A stretch of DNA of 10,460 nt from an uncultured Pseudomonadota bacterium. GTDB lineage: Bacteria > Myxococcota_A > Polyangia > HGW-17. Positions within the stretch are counted from its first letter, which is position 1. Each line of letters starts with the position of its first letter. This document shows positions 1 through 6,433 of this stretch, one piece after another. Where the stretch lies: positions 1-10,460 of the forward strand of contig CALKWH010000275.1 in NCBI GenBank assembly GCA_938004375.1, given 5' to 3'. Position numbers and translations under genes: made by a program. A model generated the notes under the pieces. That model was given only the letters and a program-made list of their open reading frames with translations. It did no database searches and had not been told where the DNA came from.

Positions 1-111
1 GCACTCTTCTTACCCGCGACAATATGTTCTTGTTTTTTTTTTTTTTACAGCAGAAGACGGCAGACGAGGTCGTATTCGGTGACTGGAGTTCAGACGTGGT
101 TCTTCCGATCT
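1..111 (+). other. Untrimmed Illumina P7 adapter, index and flow-cell poly-T (artefact)
   Basis: Bases 48-111 match, with a few errors, the Illumina P7 oligo (CAGAAGACGGCATACGAGAT type at 51-70), an 8-base index slot at 71-78, and the read-2 primer beginning GTGACTGGAGTTCAGACGTG and ending CTTCCGATCT at 111. The T-run at 32-46 matches the poly-T linker of the flow-cell oligo. Bases 1-31 have no recognisable origin and lie outside the adapter, so they are not trustworthy as genome. The biological insert starts at base 112. Nothing here should be read as a gene or a biological repeat. Confidence 0.97.
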
Positions 112-1739
112 CAGGTCTCCCCGGTGGAAGTGATCCCGCAGGCGTGATCCCCGGAGGCCAGTATGGAGGCGAAGGTGAGTCCCCCGCCGACCGGGGTGGG
201 GCTGGAACGGTCGGTGATCGAGTTATCCCCCACCTGCCCGCTGGCATTGTGTCCCCAACAGAGGCCGGTCCCCGTCGTCGTGACACCGCAGGTGAAGCGG
301 TGCCCGGTGGAGAAGGAGGTGAACGTGTGCCCACCGGCCACGGCCACGGGGAGGCGGCGGTCGAGCGTCGTGCCGTCACCGAGCCGGCCGTAGATGTTGC
401 AGCCCCAACAATGGAGCTGACCCGCGGCCGTGATCCCGCAGTTGTGGTACCACCCGGATCGGATGGCGGTGAAGACGAGGCCGCCGCCCACGGCCACAGG
501 CGCGGTGCGCGTGATGTTCGAGTCGTCCCCCACCTGGCCGAAGTTGTTCTGCCCCCAGCAGTGGGCCGCGCCGGAGGCGGTGAGCCCGCAGGTGTGATAA
601 CTGCCGGCGGAGATGCCCACGAACGCGGGACCGCCGGTGACCGCCGTCGGGACCCACCGGTCGGTGTAGGTGCCGTCCCCGAGCGCGCCGGAGAGGTTCT
701 GTCCCCAGCAGCGGGCGACCCCGGCGCCGGACACGCCGCAGGTGTGGGTCACGCCGGCGTACACGACGGGGTAGGCGTCGCAGCCCTGGTACTGGCAGTC
801 GGTCGTGCAGGACAGTGCGGGGGTGCCCGGGAGCCCGAGTGAGGCGCAGGTCTGGCCGCCCAGATCGGTGCCGTCGCAGGTCTCCCCGGGATCGAGGCGC
901 CCGTTGCCGCAGCTCCAGCAGCCGGCCTCGTCGAAGGCCGCGCACCCGGCGTCGCAGGCGAGGGTGCCGCCTTCGAGGCCGAGGTCCTCGCACGTCTGGC
1001 CGCCCAGGTCTGTTCCGTCGCAGAGCTCATCCCCGTTGAGGACGCCGTCGCCGCAGCTCAGGCAGCCGGTGACGTCGAAGGCCGCGCAGCCGGGGTCGCA
1101 GGCGAGGGTGCCGCCGTCATGGCCGAGGTCCTCGCAGGTCTGGCCGCCCAGGTCGGTGCCGTCGCAGAGCTCGTCCCCGTTGAGGACGCCGTCGCCGCAG
1201 AGCCAGCAGCCGGCCTCGTCGAAGGCCGCGCAACCGGGGTCGCAGGCGAGGGTGCCGCCGTCGAAGCCGCGGCTCAGGCAGGTGCTGCCATCGAGCTCGG
1301 TGTCGTCGCAGGTCTCCCCTGGATCGAGGACGCCGTTCCCGCAGGTCTCGAGGGTGGTGCACCCGCCGGTGTCGAAGCTGCAGTTGGACGCGCAGGCGAG
1401 GGTGCCGCCGCCGAAGCCCAGATCGACGCAGGTCTGGCCACCCAGCTCGGTGTCGTCGCAGGTCTCCCCTGGATCGAGGGCGCCGTTCCCGCAGGTCTCG
1501 AGGGTGGTGCAGCCGTTGGTGTCGAGGGAGCAGTCCGCGGCGCAGGCGAGGGTGCCGCCCGAAAACCCCAGTCCGACGCAGGTCTGGCCGTCCAGGTCGG
1601 CGCCGTCGCAGGCCTCGCCCGGATCGGCGGTCCCGTCGCCGCAGGAGTCCCGGGGCGGGAGCCCGGAGGTGTCGAAGGTGCAGGCGGCGAAGAGCCACAG
1701 GCAGAGCGACGCGCAAAAGCGGGCGATCGGTGTCTTCAT
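112..1739 (-). CDS. Cys-rich repeat (DUF4215-type) plus RCC1-repeat surface lipoprotein, 3' end missing
   Basis: The visible 542 residues start with a lipoprotein-like signal: positive residues, a hydrophobic stretch and AAC ending at Cys20. Residues 33-320 hold six repeats of about 48 residues with the pattern CG(N/D)G..(D/N)..E.CD..(D/E)L.G.TC....G...G, which I recognise as the DUF4215/myxobacterial Cys-rich type. From about residue 326 come RCC1-like blades with the signature H.CG(V/I/L)....G...CWG at about residues 332, 382, 432 and 482. A fifth begins at 532 and is cut off. A seven-bladed propeller would need two or three more. The ATG at 1737-1739 follows a GGAGG (1745-1749 on the plus strand) 5 nt away, which supports this start. 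The apparent TGA at 111-113 uses the last adapter base and is not a real stop. Likely an exported, disulfide-rich binding or adhesion protein; its ligand is unknown. Confidence 0.85.
780..1643 (-). repeat. Six tandem Cys-rich coding repeats (about 144-150 bp period)
   Basis: Within the lipoprotein gene, six tandem units begin at codons 33, 83, 133, 181, 229 and 277. The first two are spaced 50 codons apart and the later ones 48. The units at 1062-1199 and 918-1055 are about 90 percent identical at the DNA level (about 12 differences over 138 bases by eye), including synonymous sites. This points to recent duplication or gene conversion of one unit. Copy number here is also a place where short-read assembly can collapse or expand. 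Confidence 0.85.
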
Positions 1740-1826
1740 GGGAGCCTCCGGTTCTGATTATGCCGTCTGCCGGAGCGGCGCACAAACGGTTTTTCAGGGA
1801 CGGGAAACAGGAAACCGGCGAGGATC

Positions 1827-1916
1827 GATTTCGATGGAGATGTCGATTTCGATGGGGATGACGATTTCGATTTGGATTTCGAGATGGATTTGGATTTGGA
1901 TTTCGAGATGGAGATC
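1827..1916. repeat. GATNNN hexamer array, 15 units, overlapping the glgP stop codon
   Basis: Read on the plus strand, 1827-1916 divides without slippage into fifteen 6-bp units. Thirteen begin GAT or GAG in an alternating pattern such as GATTTC, GATGGA, GATGTC, GATTTG and GAGATG. The last unit (GAGATC, 1911-1916) overlaps the glgP TGA at 1915-1917. The plus strand is rich in G and T, so the glgP transcript tail would be rich in A and C. No long self-complementarity is visible, so it does not look like a simple terminator. Base composition is far more AT-rich than the flanking genes. It could be a microsatellite-like expansion or a functional 3' element. Confidence 0.85.
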
Positions 1917-4395
1917 AGCGGGTGGGGGAGACGCCCCAGATCTCCTCGGCGTACTGGCGGATGGTGCGATCCGAGGAGAACTTGCCCATGCGGGCCACGT
2001 TGAGGATGGCCAGGCGGCGCCATTTGTCAGGGTCGAGGTAGGTCCGGGCGAGCCGTTCCTGGGCATCGACGTAGGCCGCGAAGTCGGCGAGCACCAGGTA
2101 GAAGTCCCCTCCGTCGAGCAGCGAGCGCACGATCGGATGGAACAGGTCCGGCCGGTCCTTCGAGAACGTGCCTCCCGCCACCAGGTCCAGCGCGCGGCGC
2201 AGCCGCTCGTCCCGCTCGTAGTAATCCCAGGGACGGTATCCCGCGACGCGCAGGTCGTGGACTTCCTCGGTCGTGAGGCCGAAGATGAACAGGTTCTCGG
2301 CGCCCACCTCCTCGGCGATCTCGACGTTGGCGCCGTCGAGGGTGCCGATGGTGAGCGCGCCGTTCATGGAGAGCTTCATGCAGCCGGTGCCCGAGGCCTC
2401 CATGCCGGCGGTCGAGATCTGCTCCGATACGTCGGCGGCGGGGATGATCTTCTGGGCCAGGGACACCGAATAGTTCTCGAGGAAGACGACGCGCAGCAGG
2501 TCCCCCACCGCTGGGTCGTGATTGACCGTGTCCGCCACGGAGTTGATCAACTTGATGATGAGCTTGGCCATGCGGTAGGCGGGGGCGGCCTTGGCGCCGA
2601 ACAGGAACGTGCGCGGGACGAGGCCCTCGGTCTGGCCGGACTTGATCCGGTCGTACAGGTGGACGATGTGCAGCACGTTGAGCAACTGGCGCTTGTACTC
2701 GTGCAGGCGCTTGATCTGGCAGTCGAAGATCGAGTCCGGGTTGAGCTCCACGCCGTGACGGGTCCGCACCAGGTCGGCCAGATCGCGCTTGGCCGCGGCC
2801 TTGACCTCTCCGAAGCGCCGGCGGAAGGCGGCGTCCTCGGCCAGGGGGACCAGCTTCTGCAGCTCCGAAAGATCCGTCATGAAGCCGCTGCCGATGTGCT
2901 CCTCGATCAGGTCGGTCAGGCGCGGGTTGGCGAGCTTCATCCAGCGGCGCTGGGTGACGCCGTTGGTCTTGTTGTTGAACTTCTCCGGCCAGAGCCGGTA
3001 GAAATCGTGGAAGGTCCTGGCCTTCAGGATCTCGCTGTGGAGGGCGGCCACGCCGTTGACCGAGTGGCTCCCCACGATGGCCAGGTGGGCCATGCGCACG
3101 GCCTTGCGCGGCCCCTCCTCGATGAGGGACAACTTCGCGGGCAGGTCCGGCTCGCCGGGGAAGCGGGCGGCCACGTCCTCGAGAAAGCGGCGGTTGATCT
3201 CGTAGATGATCTCGAGGTGGCGCGGCAGCAGGCGCTCGAACATGTACACCGGCCACTTCTCCAGGGCCTCGGGCAGGATCGTGTGGTTGGTGTAGCCGAA
3301 CACGCCGCAGCAGAGCTCGAAGGCCTCCTCCCAGGGCAGGAGGTGGTCGTCGACGAGCAGGCGCATGAGCTCGGGGATGGCCAGCGCCGGGTGCGTGTCG
3401 TTGAGCTGGATGGCCACCTTGTCGGGCAGGCGGCGCCAGTCGTCGTTCTTGATCCGGAACCGGCGCAGGATGTCCTGGAGGGTCGCCGCCACGAAGAAGT
3501 ACTCCTGCTTCAGGCGCAGCTCCTTGCCCGCCTCGCGCTCGTCTGCGGGGTAGAGGACCTTGGAGATGGTCTCGTCGTGGATGCGCTCGGCCACGGCCCG
3601 GATGTAGTCGCCCTCGTTGAAGTGGTGCAGGGAGAACTCGTCCTGGGTGCGCGCGGACCACAGGCGCAGCGTGTTGACCGTCTGGTTCATGTAGCCGGGC
3701 ACGGGCGTGTCGTAGGCCACCGCGACGACCTTGTCGCCGGGCTCCCAGTTGCAGCGCAGGCGGCCCTCGGCGTCCACGTGGTGGCGCACGTTCCCGCCGA
3801 AGCCGACCTCGGCCGAGAACTCGGGGCGCACGATCTCCCACGGGTTGCCGAAGCGCAGCCAGTGGTCGGGGCGCTCGACCTGGAAGCCGTCCTCGAACTT
3901 CTGATCGAAGATGCCGTACTCGTAACGGATGCCGTAGCCGTCGGCGGGCAGGCCCAGGGTGGCCATGGAGTCCAGGAAGCAGGCGGCGAGGCGCCCGAGT
4001 CCGCCGTTACCCAGCCCGGCGTCGGGCTCGAGTTCGCGCAGGTCCTCGAGCCGGTAGCCCAGCTCCTCGAGGGCCTTCCCGGTCTCGCCCGTGATCCCCA
4101 GGTTCACCAGGCTGTTGCCCAGGGTGCGCCCCATGAGGTACTCGAGCGACAGGTAGTACACGCGCTTGACGTTGTCCTCGTAATACCGGTTCATGGTGTC
4201 GTTCCACCGCTCCGTGAGCCGGTCGCGGATGGACAGGGCGATGGACTGATATAAATCGTGGGGAGTGGCGATGTACCGGTTCTTCCCCTGCGAGTACTCG
4301 AGGTGGTCCGCGAACGATCGCTGCAGGGCGGCGGGGTCGTTCTTCAGATAGGTTTTCTCCATCAGGTCCCAGAGCTTTTCGTGCTTGTCCGTCAT
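1915..4395 (-). CDS. glgP: Glycogen/starch/maltodextrin phosphorylase (GT35)
   Basis: This 826-residue protein has the normal full length for bacterial alpha-glucan phosphorylases, which release glucose-1-phosphate from storage glucan in the cytoplasm using pyridoxal phosphate. Family motifs run in order: YYLSLEYLMGR (80-90), GLGNGGLGRLAACFLDSMATLG (127-148; split here as GLGNGGLGRL plus AACFLDS), IQLNDTHP (329-336), TNGVTQRRW (477-485), KRLHEYKRQ (562-570), FLFGAKAAPAY (597-607), FLENYSVSLA (638-647) and the cofactor-lysine segment EASGTGCMK (666-674, Lys674). The usual Asn two residues before that lysine is Cys672 here. The ATG at 4393-4395 is preceded by AAGG 7 nt away (4403-4406 on plus). 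The gene is divergent from the DUF6485 gene, and its stop runs into the hexamer array. No other glycogen gene is in view, so operon partners are not visible. Confidence 0.97.
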   Translation of the reverse strand: MTDKHEKLWDLMEKTYLKNDPAALQRSFADHLEYSQGKNRYIATPHDLYQSIALSIRDRLTERWNDTMNRYYEDNVKRVYYLSLEYLMGRTLGNSLVNLGITGETGKALEELGYRLEDLRELEPDAGLGNGGLGRLAACFLDSMATLGLPADGYGIRYEYGIFDQKFEDGFQVERPDHWLRFGNPWEIVRPEFSAEVGFGGNVRHHVDAEGRLRCNWEPGDKVVAVAYDTPVPGYMNQTVNTLRLWSARTQDEFSLHHFNEGDYIRAVAERIHDETISKVLYPADEREAGKELRLKQEYFFVAATLQDILRRFRIKNDDWRRLPDKVAIQLNDTHPALAIPELMRLLVDDHLLPWEEAFELCCGVFGYTNHTILPEALEKWPVYMFERLLPRHLEIIYEINRRFLEDVAARFPGEPDLPAKLSLIEEGPRKAVRMAHLAIVGSHSVNGVAALHSEILKARTFHDFYRLWPEKFNNKTNGVTQRRWMKLANPRLTDLIEEHIGSGFMTDLSELQKLVPLAEDAAFRRRFGEVKAAAKRDLADLVRTRHGVELNPDSIFDCQIKRLHEYKRQLLNVLHIVHLYDRIKSGQTEGLVPRTFLFGAKAAPAYRMAKLIIKLINSVADTVNHDPAVGDLLRVVFLENYSVSLAQKIIPAADVSEQISTAGMEASGTGCMKLSMNGALTIGTLDGANVEIAEEVGAENLFIFGLTTEEVHDLRVAGYRPWDYYERDERLRRALDLVAGGTFSKDRPDLFHPIVRSLLDGGDFYLVLADFAAYVDAQERLARTYLDPDKWRRLAILNVARMGKFSSDRTIRQYAEEIWGVSPTR

Positions 4396-4567
4396 GATTA
4401 TACCTTGACCTCTCTTTCGGAAACCATGGTGAATGAACGCCTCGGAAACCTACCATAGACCTGCGGAGGTGAAAAGGCATCACCGAAAAAAAGCTTTCCG
4501 AGTTCCGGAAAAATGCGGTATTCCTTGGCCGGATCGGCGGGGCGCCTCCGTCGATGGGGACCTGCGC
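4396..4567. promoter_or_regulatory. Divergent glgP / DUF6485 control region with CGGAAA half-sites
   Basis: The 172-bp gap between two divergent starts must hold both promoters. It contains a 9-bp direct repeat TCGGAAACC at 4417-4425 and 4442-4450, 25 bp apart. It also has an inverted repeat TTTCCG-AGTTC-CGGAAA at 4495-4511 and a palindrome ACCATGGT at 4423-4430. CGGAAA therefore occurs four times counting both strands, which would suit a repeated operator, but I recognise no regulator. A TATAAT lies on the minus strand at 4397-4402, one base from the glgP ATG, which is too close to give a normal start there. Confidence 0.4.
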
Positions 4568-4765
4568 ATGAATTGTCCGAACGAGAAGAAGAACCGCGAG
4601 AGTTGCAACTGCACCTACCCGGGGTGCCCGCGCCACGGCCTCTGCTGCGACTGTCTCGCCTATCACCGCAAGAGCGGACAGTTGCCGGCGTGTTACTTCA
4701 CGACCGAGCAGGAGAAGACCTGGGACCGCTCGATCGCGTTCTTCGTGAAGTGCAACGGGAAATGA
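4568..4765 (+). CDS. DUF6485 family small Cys-rich protein
   Basis: This 65-residue protein begins MNCPN and carries nine cysteines, at 3, 13, 15, 20, 26, 27, 29, 42 and 62, in the pattern C..N.....C.C....C.....CC.C followed by YHR....LPAC and EKTWDRS. I recognise the pattern as DUF6485, a short family of unknown function whose Cys clusters suggest metal (zinc or iron-sulfur) binding; that role is inference. There is no signal peptide, so it is probably cytoplasmic. The start ATG at 4568-4570 is the one that places the family N-terminus at residue 1. Upstream in-frame codons to 4433 would only add GC-rich filler. The Shine-Dalgarno match is weak (GGGGA about 9 nt upstream). The next gene begins 11 bp after the stop, so the two are probably co-transcribed. 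Confidence 0.8.
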   Translation: MNCPNEKKNRESCNCTYPGCPRHGLCCDCLAYHRKSGQLPACYFTTEQEKTWDRSIAFFVKCNGK

Positions 4766-4776
4766 GGGGAGACGGG

Positions 4777-5277
4777 ATGGGGAAGATGAATCGAATTTTC
4801 TTGATGGCTTTGCTGGTGGCGCTCGCCGCCAGCTGCGACTCCGAGATCGGGGACTCCTGCTCGGCCAACGTCGACTGCTCGTCCAACGGTGATCGCCTGT
4901 GCGACACCGCCCAGCCCGGCGGGTACTGCACGGTCGAAGGCTGCTCGGCCACCTCGTGCCCCGAGGGCTCGTTCTGCGTGGCTTTCTTCCCGCCCTCGAT
5001 CCTGGAGACGCCGTGCGATCCCGCCACTGAGGACCGCCTCGGCGCCGCCGACGCCACCAACGCCTGCACCTTCGCCGAAGTCTGCCTCACTGCGGGCTTC
5101 TGCGCACCCGCCTCCCTCGAGCGCCGCTACTGCATGAAGAAATGTGGTGGCGACGGCGATTGCCGCGACGGCTACGCCTGCCGTGCCACGGGCGATCTCG
5201 GTGCCCAGAAGGTCCCCGGCTCCACCCAGGACTACGCCACCGTCGGCTCCTCCCGCTTTTGCGTCGCCAAGGAATAA
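4777..5277 (+). CDS. Cys-rich putative lipoprotein, function unknown
   Basis: The protein has 166 residues: a signal segment MGKMNRIFLMALLVALAASC with a lipobox-like AASC ending at Cys20, then 146 residues with 16 more cysteines, an even number compatible with eight disulfides. Spacings such as C.....C.......C, CS..SCPEGSFC and C...CGGDGDCRDGYAC resemble the short Cys-knot-like segments of myxobacterial secreted proteins. I cannot assign a named family. The start at 4777 has AGGGGAG 6 nt upstream (4764-4770), which overlaps the preceding stop codon. An ATG at 4786 is a possible alternative and would keep the signal. It is translationally close to the DUF6485 gene and probably in the same transcript. 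It should be anchored in the membrane and exposed to an oxidising compartment. Confidence 0.75.
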   Translation: MGKMNRIFLMALLVALAASCDSEIGDSCSANVDCSSNGDRLCDTAQPGGYCTVEGCSATSCPEGSFCVAFFPPSILETPCDPATEDRLGAADATNACTFAEVCLTAGFCAPASLERRYCMKKCGGDGDCRDGYACRATGDLGAQKVPGSTQDYATVGSSRFCVAKE

Positions 5278-5285
5278 AATATCCT

Positions 5286-5350
5286 CCCCCCGTAGCCCGC
5301 GGGATCGCGCCGACCGAAGACGGTCGGGCAATCCGGCAAGCTACAGGGGG
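5286..5350 (-). terminator. Long imperfect hairpin followed by U-rich tract on the minus strand
   Basis: Bases 5286-5316 pair with 5321-5350 across an AAGA loop (5317-5320) in about 29 pairs, with one mismatch (5301/5335) and one bulge (5309). At four positions (5291/5345, 5297/5339, 5298/5338, 5306/5330) the plus strand has C opposite A. In a minus-strand RNA these become G-U pairs, so the fold is nearly perfect only in that RNA. Minus-strand transcription then reads AGGAUAUUUUAUU (5285-5273), a plausible U tract. It would catch transcripts arriving from the hemolysin III-like gene, although that gene stops about 300 nt earlier. It may instead be a repeated intergenic hairpin element. Confidence 0.5.
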
Positions 5351-5376
5351 CTAACATGTTTGCGGATATATGCTGG

Positions 5377-5402
5377 CCCCGGGTAACTAAAGTTACTTGG
5401 GG
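5377..5402 (+). other. Plus-strand-biased 11-bp hairpin with UAAA loop
   Basis: CCCCGGGTAAC (5377-5387) pairs with GTTACTTGGGG (5392-5402) around TAAA. Two of the eleven pairs are G-U in a plus-strand RNA, whereas they would be C-A mismatches in a minus-strand RNA. Its strand preference is therefore opposite to the hairpin at 5286-5350. It is followed by AAAACG, not a U tract, so it is not a standard terminator. The CCCC at 5377-5380 can alternatively pair with GGGG at 5347-5350 in a third hairpin (5347-5357 with 5370-5380, ten of eleven positions). Confidence 0.55.
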
Positions 5403-5472
5403 AAAACGTCTCACAGCGCTCGTCAGGTTCACCGATACCGTCGAGCAGAGGGCGCTGGTGCTTGTTTATCTC

Positions 5473-5573
5473 GTTGTCGTAATCGTAATCGTAATCGTAA
5501 TCGGAATCGGAATCGGAATCGGAATCCTAAAACCTTGGAATTTGAACACGATTACGATTACGATTACGACAAC
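5473..5573. repeat. Inverted GTAATC/GATTAC hexamer array (25-bp perfect arms)
   Basis: The left side is (CGTAAT)x4 at 5478-5501 followed by (CGGAAT)x4 at 5502-5525. The right side is (CGATTA)x3 plus CGAC at 5549-5570. The segments 5473-5497 and 5549-5573 are exact reverse complements over 25 bp, with 51 bp between them. On the other strand the left units read GATTAC and GATTCC, so they belong to the same GATTNN theme as the array beside glgP. Two further TTTCGC hexamers follow at about 5575-5588. It lies between convergent genes. Neither side has a clear U tract after the hairpin. Composition is distinctly AT-rich. Confidence 0.85.
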
Positions 5574-5647
5574 CGTTTCGCTTTCGCTTCACTGACAACG
5601 ACTTATTTTCCGACTTTTCAGGGGCTCATCGAACCTGACCATGGCTG

Positions 5648-6298
5648 TCACATCGGCAGGCGGTAGATCATCACGTAGTGGGCCAGCGAGCCCGCCATCA
5701 CGAACAGGTGCCACACCTCGTGGAACCCGAAGAAGCCGGGGAAGGGATCGGGGCGGCGCAGGGTGTAGCACACGGCGCCCACCGAGTAGAGCAGGCCGCC
5801 GGCGAGCAGCCACTGCAGGCCGCCGGGGGGCATGACGCGGGAGAGCGGCACCATGAAGACCAGCGCGGTCCAGCCCATGGCGATGTAGAGGCCCACGTAC
5901 ACCGGACGCGGGGCGTTCATCCAGAGGAACTTGGTCACGACCCCCGCCACCGCGAGCCCCCAGATGACGCCGAACAGCACCCAGCCCCAGAAGCCGCGCA
6001 GCACGGTGAGGCAGATCGGGGTGTAGGTGCCCGCGATGAAGATGAAGATCATCAGGTGATCGATCTTGCGCATGATCGCCACGCCGCGCTCCCCGAGCGG
6101 CAGCCAGTGGTAGAGCGTGGAGGACGTGTACAGCGCGATCAGCGTGGCGCCGTAGAGCACGAAGGAGACGACGGTGAGTGGGTCACCGCCGGCCGCGCGC
6201 AGGAGCAGGGCGACGAGCCCGGCGACGGCGAGCCCGGCGCCGATGAAGTGGGTCAACCCGCTCATGGGGTTGCGCAGGACGTTCGAGATGGCCACCAT
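5648..6298 (-). CDS. Hemolysin III / PAQR (YqfA-type) membrane protein
   Basis: The 216-residue protein, the usual size of the bacterial hemolysin III-like branch of the PAQR superfamily, is built from about seven hydrophobic segments. Family residues are visible: HFIGAGLA near the N-terminus (His17), S60-TLY-H64 after the second helix, the KIDH pair (Asp80, His81) before a helix ending AGTYTP, and HEVWH in the last helix (His193, His197) with His207. In PAQR proteins such His, Asp and Ser residues bind a zinc-like metal. I chose the ATG at 6296-6298 because GGAGGG (plus 6304-6309) is 5 nt upstream. The longer open frame to 6421 adds 41 residues that do not look like the family. Despite the name, haemolytic activity is not implied. 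It lies 135 bp downstream of the permease gene. Confidence 0.9.
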   Translation of the reverse strand: MVAISNVLRNPMSGLTHFIGAGLAVAGLVALLLRAAGGDPLTVVSFVLYGATLIALYTSSTLYHWLPLGERGVAIMRKIDHLMIFIFIAGTYTPICLTVLRGFWGWVLFGVIWGLAVAGVVTKFLWMNAPRPVYVGLYIAMGWTALVFMVPLSRVMPPGGLQWLLAGGLLYSVGAVCYTLRRPDPFPGFFGFHEVWHLFVMAGSLAHYVMIYRLPM

Positions 6299-6303
6299 GA
6301 AAA

Positions 6304-6309
6304 CCCTCC
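6304..6309 (-). promoter_or_regulatory. Ribosome binding site deciding the hemolysin III-like start
   Basis: On the minus strand this reads GGAGGG, 5 nt before the ATG at 6298. It supports the 216-residue start over the in-frame ATG at 6421. Confidence 0.75.
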
Positions 6310-6397
6310 GGGGGAGGCGTCCCCCGACCGCTTGGTAGCGCGTTTCTCCGCACGCTTCAATAGTTTGTCCTGTGACATCCTGACGGATCGCTGAAAG

Positions 6398-6416
6398 TCC
6401 CGCATACCCGTCGGGA
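6398..6416 (-). other. Small hairpin after the permease gene
   Basis: TCCCG (6398-6402) and CGGGA (6412-6416) can pair around a 9-nt loop, 18 nt past the permease stop. On the minus strand it is followed by CUUUC, a poor U tract, so any terminator role is weak. Confidence 0.25.
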
Positions 6417-6433
6417 ATCATTGGAGAATTCGG

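Noticed and set aside
32..46. Poly-T run as a terminator
   Set aside because: It is part of the flow-cell linker and adapter sequence, not genome.
24..842. Plus-strand open frame of 272 codons starting in the left end
   Set aside because: Its start and first 29 codons are adapter and poly-T; the rest is antisense to the Cys-rich/RCC1 gene with Gly/Ala/Arg-rich filler.
805..4254. 1149-codon plus-strand open frame
   Set aside because: It runs antisense through the lipoprotein, the hexamer array and glgP, with no domain, no ribosome site and low-complexity composition typical of the opposite strand of GC-rich genes.
4397..4402. TATAAT as the glgP -10 box
   Set aside because: It ends one base before the ATG, so transcription would begin inside the gene; likely chance in an AT-rich spot.
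5286..5402. c-di-GMP (GEMM) riboswitch, because of GCAAGCTACAGGGGGCTAA
   Set aside because: There is a passing resemblance to the 3' part of the motif, but the 5' core is absent, GCTAC pairs with the upstream GTAGC instead, and no gene follows on that strand.
5478..5570. CRISPR array
   Set aside because: Units are 6 bp with no unique spacers and no cas genes nearby.
5356..5595. Small membrane-peptide-like frame across the inverted hexamer array, preceded by AGGGGG
   Set aside because: The hydrophobic Val-Ile and Gly-Ile run is just the hexamer translated; the AGGGGG belongs to the hairpin stem. No independent support for a gene.
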